Assembly (NCBI RefSeq): GCF_001422735.1
Contig: NZ_LMLZ01000020.1
Span: 839,272 to 903,271 of the forward strand
Direction: 5' to 3'
Origin: Acidovorax sp. Leaf78
GTDB taxonomy: Bacteria; Pseudomonadota; Gammaproteobacteria; Burkholderiales; Burkholderiaceae_C
DNA length: 64,000 nucleotides
Shown: positions 45,540 to 54,506 of the stretch, one piece after another
Layout of the letters: every line of letters begins with the position of its first letter
How positions within the stretch are numbered: the stretch's first letter is position 1
Position numbers and translations under genes: made by a program
Notes under the pieces: model-generated
Database searches by the model: none
What the model was told of the DNA's origin: nothing
The model's input: only the letters and a program-made list of their open reading frames with translations

Positions 45540-46442
45540 ATGACTGCCACATCTCCCACGCCCGTGCCCGTGCCTGACGCGTCTGCGCCATCGCAGGCCC
45601 AGTGCGCGGAGGCGATTGCGGGGCAGGCGCTGCGTGACACTGCTGCGCCCATTGCGCTGCGACGGCTGCATGCGGCAGACCCTTTTCGCTGGCTGCTGCG
45701 CGGCCTGCACGACATGCGCGCTGCGCCGGGCATCGCGGTGTTCTATGGCGTGTGCTTCTGGGGCATGGCGATGCTGCTGGGCTGGGTGTTGCGCACCCGC
45801 CCTGAATACACCATGTCCCTGGCCAGCGGCTGCTTGCTGCTCGGCCCCTTTCTGGCGATGGGCTTGTATGACACCAGTCGCCGCCGCGAGTCGGGCCAGC
45901 GGCCGCAGCTGGGCGAATCGCTGACCTGCTGGGACAGCCACATGGGGAGCATGGGCATGCTCGTGCTGGTGCTCGTAGTGCTGGAGCTGTTGTGGGGCCG
46001 CGCCTCGCTCGTGGTGTTTGCGGTGTTTTTCAATACCGGCATGCCATCGACCACGGGCGTGCTTGACGCCGTGTTCAACCCGCAGAACTGGGGCTTCGTG
46101 GCGGTCTATACGGTGGTGGGCGGCGTGTTCGCCGCGCTGGTGTTTTCTACCTCCGTCGTCTCCATCCCGATGATTCTGGACCGCGACACCGACGCCCTCA
46201 CTGCCGGCATCACCAGCCTGCTTGTGGTGCTGGAGAACACGGGAGTCATGCTGCTGTGGGGGCTGCTCATTACGGTCATCGTTGCGGTGTCGCTGTGGCT
46301 CTGGGGGGTACCCCTGCTGCTGGCAGGGCCGTTGCTTGGCCACGCAAGCTGGTACGCCTACCGCGCGTCGGTGGCCCCGGCACGGCCTGCAGACTCTGCC
46401 GCTGGCGCAGTGCCAGAGCGCGTGGGCGTGCCGTTGCAATGA
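45540..46442 (+). CDS. DUF2189 family integral membrane protein
   Basis: A 300-residue protein with a Pro/Ala-rich N-terminus and about six hydrophobic segments (about 68-85, 92-110, 136-165, 185-205, 215-235 and 245-275). It shows the DUF2189 features: DPFRWLLRGLHDMRAAPGIA, LASGCLLLGPFLAMGLYDTS, and FSTSVVSIPMILDRDTD. The function of the family is unknown. It stands alone on the plus strand after the PLP enzyme. Confidence 0.85.
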   Translation: MTATSPTPVPVPDASAPSQAQCAEAIAGQALRDTAAPIALRRLHAADPFRWLLRGLHDMRAAPGIAVFYGVCFWGMAMLLGWVLRTRPEYTMSLASGCLLLGPFLAMGLYDTSRRRESGQRPQLGESLTCWDSHMGSMGMLVLVLVVLELLWGRASLVVFAVFFNTGMPSTTGVLDAVFNPQNWGFVAVYTVVGGVFAALVFSTSVVSIPMILDRDTDALTAGITSLLVVLENTGVMLLWGLLITVIVAVSLWLWGVPLLLAGPLLGHASWYAYRASVAPARPADSAAGAVPERVGVPLQ

Positions 46443-46689
46443 TGGGGCGTGGTCCGCCTGCCGCAGGGACTCACGCTCAGCAGCGCAGCCGCGCGCTTGA
46501 ACTGCATGGTTTTTGCGTCGTTTGCGCCATCCCGGTCGGCACGATCTGCCGGCTGACCGCTGCGTCTGGCATCCGGTTCCGGCGGGGCGCCTGCGCGAGT
46601 CCGCAGGACATTGGACGGCTTCTTGGTGGCATGAATCCCAGCCCAGTTCATGCTGTTACAGTGGGCCATTACTTCAGGAAGCAACTACC

Positions 46690-46878
46690 TTGGCAACACC
46701 CAACTACGGATACGAAAAGCGCCAGCGCGAACTCGCCAAAAAACAGAAAAAGGAAGAGAAGCTGAGGGCCAAGTCCCAGCGCAGGCCGGGAGACCCGCCA
46801 GAGGATGACTCCAGCGAGGGCGGCCAGCCCGGTGGTGAAGCGCAAGCGCCCGCCCAGCCCGGCGGTACCGGCGCCTGA
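46690..46878 (+). CDS. Small conserved charged hypothetical protein (TTG start)
   Basis: A 62-residue product beginning ATPNYGYEKRQRELAKKQKK: a Lys/Arg-rich helix followed by an acidic, Gly/Pro-rich tail. The start is a TTG at 46690 with AGGAAG about 9 bases upstream; no ATG gives the same frame without a long unrelated leader. I recall similar short proteins in Comamonadaceae, function unknown. It ends 2 bases from the convergent esterase gene. Confidence 0.7.
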   Translation: MATPNYGYEKRQRELAKKQKKEEKLRAKSQRRPGDPPEDDSSEGGQPGGEAQAPAQPGGTGA

Positions 46879-46880
46879 CC

Positions 46881-47609
46881 TCAGCGCAGCAGTTTCTTCA
46901 GCTCAGGCCACACGTTGGCCAGCATCTGCGGGTGCGCTTCGGCGCGCGGGTGGATGCGGTCGGGCTGGAACAGGCGGGTCGGGTCGGCCCCATCCGCCAC
47001 GCCTTTCAGAAAGAAAGGCACCACGGCCGCCTTGCGGGCCTGCGCCACGGTGGTGAACAGGCCTGCGAACTTGTTGGCGTAGTCGGTGCCGTAGTTGGGC
47101 GGCACCTGCATCCCCACCAGCAAGACCTTGGCACCGGCCTTTTGCGCCGCTTCCGTCATCACTGTCAGATTCTCTTCGGTGTTCTTGAGCGGCAAACCGC
47201 GCAGCGCGTCGTTGCCGCCCAGCTCGATCACCACGTGCGTGGGCTGGTGCTGCGCCAGGAGTGCCGCCAGGCGCGAACGCCCACCCGAGGTGGTCTCGCC
47301 GCTCACGCTGGCGTTGACCACGGTGGCCGCCAGCTTGTCCTGCGCCAGCTGTTTTTCCAGCAATGCCACCCAGCCCGTACCACGGGCCAGTCCGTACTCG
47401 GCGCTCAGCGAATCGCCCAGCACCAGGATCAGTGGCTGGGTGCGGGGTTTGGCCGTGGCAGGGGCAGCGGGGGCCTTGGCCGGGGACTGGGCCAGCGCTG
47501 TGGGCGCGCAAATCCCCACCAGCAGGCTGGTACCCGCGCTGCGGATAAAGTGGCGCCGGTGCTGATCTTGAACCAGGCTGGGCTGATGCGCGGTGGTGAA
47601 GTCAGGCAC
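46881..47609 (-). CDS. SGNH-family arylesterase/lysophospholipase (TesA-like), exported
   Basis: A 242-residue hydrolase with block motifs GDSLSAEYGL (Ser nucleophile), the Gly block SGETTSGGRSRL, IELGGNDALRGLP (oxyanion), and DRIHPRAEAH (Asp/His). The N-terminus HRRHFIRSAGTSLLVGI carries a twin Arg and then a hydrophobic stretch to ALAQ, so Tat export is possible. It should hydrolyse thioesters or aryl/phospholipid esters in the periplasm. The start is GTG at 47609. Divergent from ybbA, an arrangement also seen with E. coli tesA-ybbA. Confidence 0.9.
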   Translation of the reverse strand: MPDFTTAHQPSLVQDQHRRHFIRSAGTSLLVGICAPTALAQSPAKAPAAPATAKPRTQPLILVLGDSLSAEYGLARGTGWVALLEKQLAQDKLAATVVNASVSGETTSGGRSRLAALLAQHQPTHVVIELGGNDALRGLPLKNTEENLTVMTEAAQKAGAKVLLVGMQVPPNYGTDYANKFAGLFTTVAQARKAAVVPFFLKGVADGADPTRLFQPDRIHPRAEAHPQMLANVWPELKKLLR

Positions 47610-47682
47610 GATGCGTCTCCCTGGCGTGTGGCCGCTGGGCCATTTTTGTTTGCGTCAATCCGATCAAAGTAAAGAGCCTTTC

Positions 47683-48396
47683 ATGTCCGAATCCCTCTCA
47701 TCACCGGTAGTGCCCGCTGCGGCCGCGTCGACGACGCCGATTATTGCCGTGGAGCATGTGTTCAAGTCGGTGACGGATTCCACCGGCACGCTCGACATTC
47801 TGCGGGATATCGATTTCCGCCTGGCGCCCAGGGAAACGGCGGCTATCGTGGGGGCATCGGGTTCGGGCAAGAGCACGCTGCTGTCGATCATTGCGGGCCT
47901 GGACACGCCCACGCGCGGCACGGTGCGGCTCGACGGGCATGACCTCTTCGCGATGGACGAGGACGCCCGCGCCGCGCTGCGTGCGCAGAAGGTCGGCTTC
48001 GTGTTCCAGAGCTTTCAGCTCATGGGCAACCTCACGGCGCTCGAAAACGTGATGCTGCCGCTCGAGCTGGCCAACCGCCGCGATGCGCGCAAGGCTGCGG
48101 CCGACATGCTGCAGCGCGTGGGACTGGGCCAGCGTTTGAACCACTACCCCAAGGTGCTGTCCGGCGGCGAACAGCAGCGTGTGGCGCTGGCACGGGCCTT
48201 CGTGGTGCACCCTGCCGTGCTGCTGGCCGACGAGCCCACGGGCAGCCTGGACTTTGCGACGGGCGAGACCATCATGCAGCTGATGTTCGACCTGAACCGC
48301 GAGCAGGGCACGACGCTGGTGCTGGTCACGCACGACCGCGCCATCGCCGCGCAGTGCGAGCGGCGCATCACCATCGAAGCGGGCCGCGTGGTGTAG
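47683..48396 (+). CDS. ybbA: ABC transporter ATP-binding protein (YbbA-like, LolD/MacB type)
   Basis: A 237-residue ATPase: Walker A VGASGSGKSTLLS, Q-loop VFQSFQLMGNLTALEN, signature LSGGEQQRVALARA, Walker B VLLADEPTGSLD, and a His switch VTHDR. This set matches the YbbA/LolD/MacB family that pairs with FtsX-like permeases for lipoproteins or export. The usual partner permease gene (ybbP) is missing: the next gene is rlmB. It is divergent from the tesA-like gene. Confidence 0.9.
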   Translation: MSESLSSPVVPAAAASTTPIIAVEHVFKSVTDSTGTLDILRDIDFRLAPRETAAIVGASGSGKSTLLSIIAGLDTPTRGTVRLDGHDLFAMDEDARAALRAQKVGFVFQSFQLMGNLTALENVMLPLELANRRDARKAAADMLQRVGLGQRLNHYPKVLSGGEQQRVALARAFVVHPAVLLADEPTGSLDFATGETIMQLMFDLNREQGTTLVLVTHDRAIAAQCERRITIEAGRVV

Positions 48397-48516
48397 GAAC
48401 CGCAACGCAGCGCAGCGCACCACGGCGAATGGCCTCGCCATGCACCGCACAGAGCGCGCGGCAGTGCCGCACACCGCGTGCATTGCACGCACCCGCAGGG
48501 CCCGTACGCACCCCAT

Positions 48517-48580
48517 TGAGCTATTTTTCGGCCCCTCCCGCGCTTCCAGCAAGCGCAAGCAGCTATCTAATTGATAGCAA
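48517..48580 (+). repeat. R1 interspersed hairpin repeat, copy C
   Basis: TTGAGCTATTTTTCGGCCCC lead, GCGCTT-CCAGC-AAGCGC hairpin, and a perfect second hairpin GCTATC-TAATT-GATAGC. It lies between ybbA and rlmB, 38 bases before the rlmB start. Confidence 0.8.
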
Positions 48581-48618
48581 CGTGACGGGCACCCCTGCTG
48601 CCAGCGGATAATCGCCCT

Positions 48619-49365
48619 ATGTCCAGCCCCAAAGTTCTCTTCGGCTTTCACGCCGTGGGCGTGCGTTTGAAGACCGCGCCGAAATCCGTCATCGAGATTT
48701 ACTACGAAGTCACGCGGCGCGATGCCCGCATGCGCCAGTTTCTTGACCGTGCCCGCGAGGCCGGTGCCCGCCTGATCGAAGCCGACAGCGAGCGCATCGC
48801 CAAGCTGGCCGGCAGCCACGGCCACCAGGGCGTGGCCGCGCGGGTCGAGCCCGTGGCCCAGATCACCTCGCTCGATGAGCTGCTCGAGAACCTCGAAGCC
48901 GCAGGCATCGAACAGCCCTTGCTGCTGGTGCTCGACGGCGTGACCGACCCGCACAACCTGGGCGCCTGCCTGCGCGTGGCCGACGGCGCCGGCGCGCACG
49001 CGGTGATCGCCCCCAAGGACCACGCGGTGGGCATCAACGCCACCGTGGCCAAGGTGGCCAGCGGTGCGGCCGAGACCATGCCGTACTTCATGGTGACCAA
49101 CCTGTCGCGCACGCTGAACGAGCTCAAGGAGCGCAACATCTGGTGCATCGGCACCAGCGACGATGCGCCCAAGACCATCTACCAGGTGGACCTCAAAGGC
49201 CCCGTGGCCCTGGTGCTGGGCGCCGAGGGCGACGGCATGCGCCAGCTCACCCGCAAGAACTGCGACGAGCTGGTCAGCATCCCCATGAAGGGCGCAGTCG
49301 AGAGCCTGAACGTCTCCGTGGCCAGCGGTGTCTGCCTGTACGAGGCGCTGCGCCAGCGGACATGA
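48619..49365 (+). CDS. rlmB: 23S rRNA (guanosine-2'-O-)-methyltransferase RlmB
   Basis: A 248-residue SPOUT methylase that makes Gm2251 in 23S rRNA. The N-terminal RNA-binding domain starts KVLFGFHAVGVRLKTAPKSV. SPOUT motif 1 is DGVTDPHNLGACLRVAD, motif 2 VLGAEGDGMRQL, and motif 3 SIPMKGAVESLNVSVASG with the knot residues. Full family length. Slightly downstream of an R1 repeat, which therefore may lie in its 5' leader. Confidence 0.95.
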   Translation: MSSPKVLFGFHAVGVRLKTAPKSVIEIYYEVTRRDARMRQFLDRAREAGARLIEADSERIAKLAGSHGHQGVAARVEPVAQITSLDELLENLEAAGIEQPLLLVLDGVTDPHNLGACLRVADGAGAHAVIAPKDHAVGINATVAKVASGAAETMPYFMVTNLSRTLNELKERNIWCIGTSDDAPKTIYQVDLKGPVALVLGAEGDGMRQLTRKNCDELVSIPMKGAVESLNVSVASGVCLYEALRQRT

Positions 49366-49524
49366 AACGCCACCCGAGCCACGGTGCATCTTGCGCCCCG
49401 CCAATGGCAGGGCAAGGGCCAGCATGCGGTAGCTCGGTGAGTCCCATTCCTCGGGCACGCTGGCTTAGGCACACCGCTCGCGTTCGAATGCCGCCGGTGG
49501 CTTGCCAATCACGGGACTGCTGAC

Positions 49525-50250
49525 ATGCTGGACATCGCTCGATCCTGGGTTCAGCAAGCGCAGCGCATTGCGGTGCTGACCGGGGCGGGCGTGAGTGCCG
49601 AGTCGGGAGTGCCCACCTTCCGCGATGCGCAGACCGGCTACTGGGCGCAGTTTCGCGCCGAAGAGATGGCCTCGGAAGAGGGCTTTCGCAACCACCCGGA
49701 GCGCGTGTGGAAGTGGTACCAGTACCGCCGCGACCTGTTGGCCAGCGTGCAGCCCAATGCGGCGCACCGGGCACTGGCCGACTTCGAGCAGCACCATCCG
49801 GGCCGGCTTACCCTGATCACCCAGAACGTCGACGGCCTGCACCAGCGTGCGGGCAGCAGCGGCGTGCTGTGCCTGCACGGCGACATCCTGGAGAACCGAT
49901 GGCTCGACACCCCGCGCGCGTGCTGCCACATTGCCGATGCGGCCAAGGGCGAGCCACCGTACTGCGACCGCTGTGGCAACCTGGTGCGGCCCGGCGTGGT
50001 GTGGTTCGGCGAGGCCTTGCCCCATGACACGTTCGCCGCAGCGCAGCTGGCCGTCCACCAATGCGCGTTGATGCTGGTCATCGGCACGGCAGGCGCCGTG
50101 TACCCGGCCGCGGGGCTGGCGCGCCAGGCGCGGTCTGCCGGGGCGCGGGTGGTGGTGCTCAACCCGGCGCCGAGCGAGCTCGATGATGCTGCGCATGCCG
50201 TACTGCGCGGCGCGGCGGGCAGCTTGCTGCCGCAGTTGCTGGCGGTGTGA
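49525..50250 (+). CDS. NAD-dependent protein deacylase (Sir2/CobB class III)
   Basis: A 241-residue sirtuin: GAGVSAESGVPTFRD (20-34, NAD site), TQNVDGLH (99-106), catalytic H118 in LCLHGD, and zinc Cys C133/C134 with C147 and C150 (PYCDRCG). Y65 and R68 (WYQYRR) match the Tyr-x-x-Arg pair of class III enzymes that accept succinyl and other acidic acyl-lysines. Targets are unknown. The start MLDIARSWVQQAQRIAV is standard for the group. Confidence 0.92.
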   Translation: MLDIARSWVQQAQRIAVLTGAGVSAESGVPTFRDAQTGYWAQFRAEEMASEEGFRNHPERVWKWYQYRRDLLASVQPNAAHRALADFEQHHPGRLTLITQNVDGLHQRAGSSGVLCLHGDILENRWLDTPRACCHIADAAKGEPPYCDRCGNLVRPGVVWFGEALPHDTFAAAQLAVHQCALMLVIGTAGAVYPAAGLARQARSAGARVVVLNPAPSELDDAAHAVLRGAAGSLLPQLLAV

Positions 50251-50520
50251 CCCACGCCACTGTCGCTCAGTCTGTCTTCCAGGCCACAGGCCGTGAACCG
50301 CTGCACAGCGCGCAACGGCCTCGTTTCTCCTTCGCACTTTTCGGCTGCCTGGCCGGCCGGCTGCTGATCGCCTACAGCCGCGGTAGAGAGCTGCCCCTAG
50401 CGGTTTCGTTGCAGGAATGCGGCTTCGTGTCGCACAGCGGACACCGGCCGGGCAGGCACAGCCTGTAGCCTGCGCCACCTTTCACATTTTGTTTCCGTTA
50501 CCTTTGGGGCGTTCCACACC

Positions 50521-51687
50521 ATGAGCCGTCGTCACTTTCTTCTGCGCGCCACCCAGGTCGCTGCTGCCACCGGGCTTCCCGCATGGGCCCACACCGCGAT
50601 GGCGGCTGAAGAGGCGCTCACGGCCAAGTCGGTGACGCTGGGCTGCTCCATCGCGCTGACCGGCCCGCTGGGCCAGGCCGGCATCGAGCAGCTGGCGGGC
50701 ATGAAGGCCGCGTTTGCCGAGGTGAACGCCGCTGGCGGCGTGCACGGTCGCGAGATTCGCATGGAGGTGAAGGACGATGCCTATGTGGCCGCCCGCACCC
50801 TGAAGAATGTGACGGAGATGGTGGACGCCCAATCGGTGTTCGCGCTGATCTCGCCGCTGGGCACGGCCAATACCGCGTCCATCTTGCCACTGGTCGAGTC
50901 CAAGGGCATCCCGACCGTGGGGCCGGTGACCGGCGCCACCTCGCTGCGCGCCGCTGGCAACCGCCACGTCTTCTTCCTGCGTCCTACCTACCGCGAAGAG
51001 ACGCAGCGCCTGGTCAAGCAGATCGTGGACATGGGCCTCAAGCGCATTGCCGTGGTGTACCTGGACAACCCCTTCGGCAAGGAAGTGCTCAAGGACATGT
51101 CCGCCGCGCTGGATGAGATCAAGGTCGAGCGTGGCGGTGAATTTGCGCTGGCGGTGGATGGCAAGAACGGCGCCGAACTGGCCGACAAGGTTGCCGCCGA
51201 GCGCCCGGGCGCCGTGCTGCTGGCCACCACAGGCACGGCCAACACGGCGTTTGTGCAGGCGTTTCGCGCGAAGTCCCAGGGTGTGCCGCTGGCGGGCCTG
51301 TCGGTCACGGTGATCGCGTCCGAGATGCCCAAGCTCGCTGCCTCCACGCGCGGCCTGGCGCTGGTGCAAGTGTTTCCGGATGCCAACTCGCAAAAATCGG
51401 TGGCGGTGCGCAAGTTCCAGACGACCATGAAAGCCGTGGGCGCCAATGCGGCGTTCCTGAACAGCGGCAGCGCGCTCGAAGGCTGGTTCAACGGCCAGAT
51501 CATGATCGAGGGCTTGAAGAACGCGGGCAAGGACCTCACGCGCGACCGCCTGCGCGCGGGCCTGGCCGGCATCCGGGCGCTGTCGTTCGGCGACTTCAAC
51601 GTCGGCTTTGGCAACAAGGCGCCGTACATCGGCTCGGACGCAATCTACCTGGCGGTGTACGCCGAGAACGGCCGGCGCATCAGCTGA
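50521..51687 (+). CDS. ABC transporter substrate-binding protein (LivJ-like), Tat signal
   Basis: A 388-residue type 1 periplasmic binding protein. The signal MSRRHFLLRATQ has a consensus-like twin-Arg motif and runs to about AMAAEEA, so Tat export is likely. The mature part opens VTLGCSIALTGPLGQAGIEQ, with VFFLRPTYREETQRL and YLDNPFGKEVLKD as binding-fold landmarks. The ligand is unknown. No permease or ATPase genes are adjacent. A 270-base gap precedes it. Confidence 0.88.
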   Translation: MSRRHFLLRATQVAAATGLPAWAHTAMAAEEALTAKSVTLGCSIALTGPLGQAGIEQLAGMKAAFAEVNAAGGVHGREIRMEVKDDAYVAARTLKNVTEMVDAQSVFALISPLGTANTASILPLVESKGIPTVGPVTGATSLRAAGNRHVFFLRPTYREETQRLVKQIVDMGLKRIAVVYLDNPFGKEVLKDMSAALDEIKVERGGEFALAVDGKNGAELADKVAAERPGAVLLATTGTANTAFVQAFRAKSQGVPLAGLSVTVIASEMPKLAASTRGLALVQVFPDANSQKSVAVRKFQTTMKAVGANAAFLNSGSALEGWFNGQIMIEGLKNAGKDLTRDRLRAGLAGIRALSFGDFNVGFGNKAPYIGSDAIYLAVYAENGRRIS

Positions 51688-51698
51688 CCGGCCCCTGG

Positions 51699-51743
51699 TC
51701 ACTCGTCACTCGTCACTCGTCGCTGATCACTGATCACTGATCA
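51699..51743. repeat. Two adjacent 7-bp tandem triplets
   Basis: TCACTCG occurs three times (51699-51719), then after TCG, CTGATCA occurs three times (51723-51743). They start 12 bases after the binding-protein stop. No function is evident. Confidence 0.85.
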
Positions 51744-51829
51744 ATAGTCTTCAGCAACGAGCTGTCCATGGCGGGCGGCGCCCGCTGGAGCATCGCCTTT
51801 CAGGGGCGATCAGCAGTGACCTGCAGCGA

Positions 51830-52786
51830 TCAGCTCTGCGCGCTGGCCGCGTTGAGCTCTGCCAACGTTGCGTCGTCCAGCACCAGCTGCGCGGCCTTTA
51901 CCAGCTCCTGCAGCTGGCCCAACGATGTGGCACTGGCAATGGGCGCAACGATGGCCGGTTGCCGCATCTGCCAGGCCACGGCCACCTGGCCGGGTGTGGC
52001 GCCGTAGCGCTGTGCCACCGCATCCAGCACCGCCAGAATGCGCAGGCCCCGGTCGTTGAGGTACTTGGCGGTCGTGTTCGTGCCCCGGGCGCTCTTCGCG
52101 GCGTCTGCCGCCGTGCGGTACTTGCCCGTCAAGAAGCCTGCAGCCAGGGCGTAGAAGTTGATCACGCCCACGCCATGCTCCACGCACAGCGGCTGCAGCG
52201 CGTCTTCGAACACCGCGCGGTCGTACAGGTTGAACAATGGCTGCAGGCTTTCATAGCGGGGCAGGTGCAGGCGCTCGCTGGTCTGCAGCGCTTCTGCCAG
52301 CCGCGCGGCGCTGTAGTTGGACGCGCCGATGGCCCGCACCTTGCCTGCGCGGATCAGGTCGGCATACGCGCCCAGCGTGTCAGCCAGGGGCACGGTGGCG
52401 TCGTCGTCGTGCGACTGGTACAGGTCGATGCGGTCGGTCTGCAGGCGCTTGAGCGATGCCTCCACCGCCTGGCGGATGTACTCGGGCCGCAGGCCCACCT
52501 TGCCGTCGCCCATGTCCTTGCCGACCTTGGTGGCCAGCACGATGCGGTCGCGTTTGCCGCTGGCGCGCAGCCATTGGCCGATGACGGTTTCGGACTCGCC
52601 GCCCGCATGCCCGGGCGCCCAGCGCGAATACACATCCGCCGTGTCGATGAAGTTGAAGCCTGCGTCGACCCAGGCATCGAGCAGCGAGAACGAGGTGGCT
52701 TGGTCGGCCGTCCAGCCGAACACGTTGCCGCCAAAGCACAGGGGCGAGACTTGCAGGCCGGAGCGGCCCAGGGGACGGAGGTTCAT
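51830..52786 (-). CDS. Aldo-keto reductase
   Basis: A 318-residue TIM-barrel oxidoreductase using NADPH. Catalytic tetrad landmarks: FIDTADVYSRW (Asp, Tyr), LATKVGKDMG (Lys), and DLYQSHDDDATVP (His). The C-terminal IVAPIASATSLGQLQEL holds the cofactor phosphate site. Closest in pattern to the YajO/general stress AKR group; the carbonyl substrate is unknown. The gene is 123 bases downstream of the chromate transporter pair on the same strand, so co-transcription is possible. Confidence 0.9.
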   Translation of the reverse strand: MNLRPLGRSGLQVSPLCFGGNVFGWTADQATSFSLLDAWVDAGFNFIDTADVYSRWAPGHAGGESETVIGQWLRASGKRDRIVLATKVGKDMGDGKVGLRPEYIRQAVEASLKRLQTDRIDLYQSHDDDATVPLADTLGAYADLIRAGKVRAIGASNYSAARLAEALQTSERLHLPRYESLQPLFNLYDRAVFEDALQPLCVEHGVGVINFYALAAGFLTGKYRTAADAAKSARGTNTTAKYLNDRGLRILAVLDAVAQRYGATPGQVAVAWQMRQPAIVAPIASATSLGQLQELVKAAQLVLDDATLAELNAASAQS

Positions 52787-52909
52787 CGGTAGCCTTTCAA
52801 TGCAGGGTGATGGAAGCTCAGGTTCAACGGATGCACTGGAGTTCAGGCGTGGTCTGACAGCGCTGGCTCGATGGGGCGTGGTGCATGCGGAGCACAGATG
52901 GGCTGCCGC

Positions 52910-53545
52910 TCACACCCAGCCCAGCGCGCCCAGCACAGCCCCGGCGCCCAGCATCCACAGCAAATGCAGCTTGGTGCGCCACACCAGCACCACGGTGACC
53001 ACGCTCAGCAGCCACAGCGGCCAGGCCGTGGCCGGCCCGCCATGGGCACGGGCCAGCACCCACGAGGTGGCCAGCAGCAGGCCGATCACCACCGGGGCCA
53101 TGCCCTGCTTGAAGGCGCGCACGCCACGGCGTTCGCGGTTGCGGTGGCCCCAGCGCGTGGCCATCCAGGTCAGCAGGCTGCTGGGCAGCATCACGCCCAG
53201 CATGCACACCGCCATGCCCAGGGCGCCCAGCAACCAGCCGCCCACGCCGGGGCCGCCGGCGTTGATGCCCACGTTCCAGCCCAGCAGCGCGATGAACAGC
53301 ACGTTGGGGCCGGGCGCGGCCTGGGCGATGGCGATGGACGCGTTGAATTGCGGGTCGGTGAGCCAGGCATTGCGCTCGACCAGAAAGCGGTGCATGTCGG
53401 GCGCGGTGGCAATGGCACCGCCCACCGCCAGTAGCGACAGCGACATGTAGTACAGGAACAGGTTGAACCAGTCCGCAGGACTGAGCGCGATCAGCGGGCC
53501 AGTCACAGCGGTGGCAAGGGTGGCAGCAGCGGCGGTGGCGGTCAT
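52910..53545 (-). CDS. Chromate transporter family protein, second half-size subunit
   Basis: A 211-residue membrane protein of the short CHR type. The conserved block LAVGGAIATAPDMHRFLVER and AAPGPNVLFIALLGWNVG correspond to the CHR motif of full-length ChrA. About six hydrophobic segments. Its ATG overlaps the TGA of the upstream half (ATGA). Paired short CHR proteins act together as a chromate efflux antiporter in other bacteria; the physiological substrate may instead be sulfate-like anions. Confidence 0.88.
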   Translation of the reverse strand: MTATAAAATLATAVTGPLIALSPADWFNLFLYYMSLSLLAVGGAIATAPDMHRFLVERNAWLTDPQFNASIAIAQAAPGPNVLFIALLGWNVGINAGGPGVGGWLLGALGMAVCMLGVMLPSSLLTWMATRWGHRNRERRGVRAFKQGMAPVVIGLLLATSWVLARAHGGPATAWPLWLLSVVTVVLVWRTKLHLLWMLGAGAVLGALGWV

Positions 53546-54150
53546 GGCGCAAGCTTTCTCCACGTCAGCAGGCAGGCCGCGCCGCCCACCACGGGCAGGA
53601 TCCACAGCAGCGGCCAGCGCAGCACCGCCATGGTGATCACGGTCAAAACCACGAAGGCCACGCACAGCGGCCGGCCCAGCGGGTGCTTCTTGATGGACAC
53701 GAACAGCTTGATGCCCACCCCGGCGATCAGGCCCGCCGCCACGGCCCCCATGCCGCGCAGCGCACCGGCCACGGCCGGGTGGCTGGAGAACTCCGCGTAG
53801 ATCACGGCCAGCGCCAGCACCAGCATCAGCGGAAACGTCAGCATGCCCGCCAGCGCAGCGAACGCACCGCGCAGGCCGAAGTAGCGGTCGCCGATCATGA
53901 TGCTGAGGTTGACCACGTTGGGCCCGGGCATGATCTGCGCCACCGCCCAGTCCTCGACGAATTCTTCGTTGGTCATCCAGCGTTTTTTCTCCACCAGCTC
54001 TCGCTGCACCACCGCCAGCACGCCGCCAAAGCCTTGCAGGGCCAGCCAGGTGAAGGACCAGAACAGATCGGACGGGTTGCGGGGCTGGGGCCGCGGCGGT
54101 ATGCCGGGGGTGGGGGAGGGCAGATCGGTGGGATCGGTGGCGGGGGCCAT
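53542..54150 (-). CDS. Chromate transporter family protein, first half-size subunit
   Basis: A 202-residue protein and the first of the pair. The CHR motif FGGVLAVVQRELVEKKRWM and VAQIMPGPNVVNLSIMIGDR are present, with about six hydrophobic segments. The N-terminal 30 residues are Pro-rich. The ATG at 54150 is preferred: the frame continues upstream to 54210 through an R1 repeat, which is not protein-like. Overlaps the second subunit by ATGA. Confidence 0.88.
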   Translation of the reverse strand: MAPATDPTDLPSPTPGIPPRPQPRNPSDLFWSFTWLALQGFGGVLAVVQRELVEKKRWMTNEEFVEDWAVAQIMPGPNVVNLSIMIGDRYFGLRGAFAALAGMLTFPLMLVLALAVIYAEFSSHPAVAGALRGMGAVAAGLIAGVGIKLFVSIKKHPLGRPLCVAFVVLTVITMAVLRWPLLWILPVVGGAACLLTWRKLAP

Positions 54151-54506
54151 GGCGAAATAGGAGTAAAAATGGCTGCCACCGCTTGTCTGGCAAGCGGTGG
54201 TAGCTATCAAATCAGGAGTATTGCGGCGGAGCGGCCGGCAGCGGCGCGCCCACGCGCCATGTTACGCGCGCTGCAGGTGGGGTGAGGGCGGGGCGCTCGG
54301 CGCAGGCGTCGCGTTGCGGCAAGGCTGGGTGTGCCATTTGCGTCCGCGCACAGTGGGTCGTGGGCAGACGGGCGGCAGGGCAGGCCCGGTCAAGGCAATG
54401 GGTGGTGAGAAATGGGTCTGAAGGCCGGCGCTGCGCGTGGCTGCGGTATGCACAGTGACCGTGTCACTCGGTGAGCGCCACCCCGGCACTCTGCGGGCGA
54501 CTGCCA
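54151..54506. other. Intergenic region between chromate transporter and small repeat protein
   Basis: About 356 bases with no supported gene. It contains R1 copy D (54158-54216) close to the transporter start and a small GTGAC-CGT-GTCAC inverted repeat near 54460. Nothing else stands out. Confidence 0.6.
54158..54216 (+). repeat. R1 interspersed hairpin repeat, copy D
   Basis: AGTAAAAATGGCTG lead and a perfect CCACCGCTTG-TCTGG-CAAGCGGTGG hairpin (54176-54200). With G-U pairs the stem extends to about 17 bp (ATGGCTG / TAGCTAT). The second hairpin is lost. It lies 8 bases upstream of the transporter start codon. Confidence 0.75.

Noticed and set aside
46443-46689. Long leader frame before the small charged protein
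   Set aside because: The ATG-started extension from 46513 is not conserved in character; the TTG at 46690 with AGGAAG fits better.
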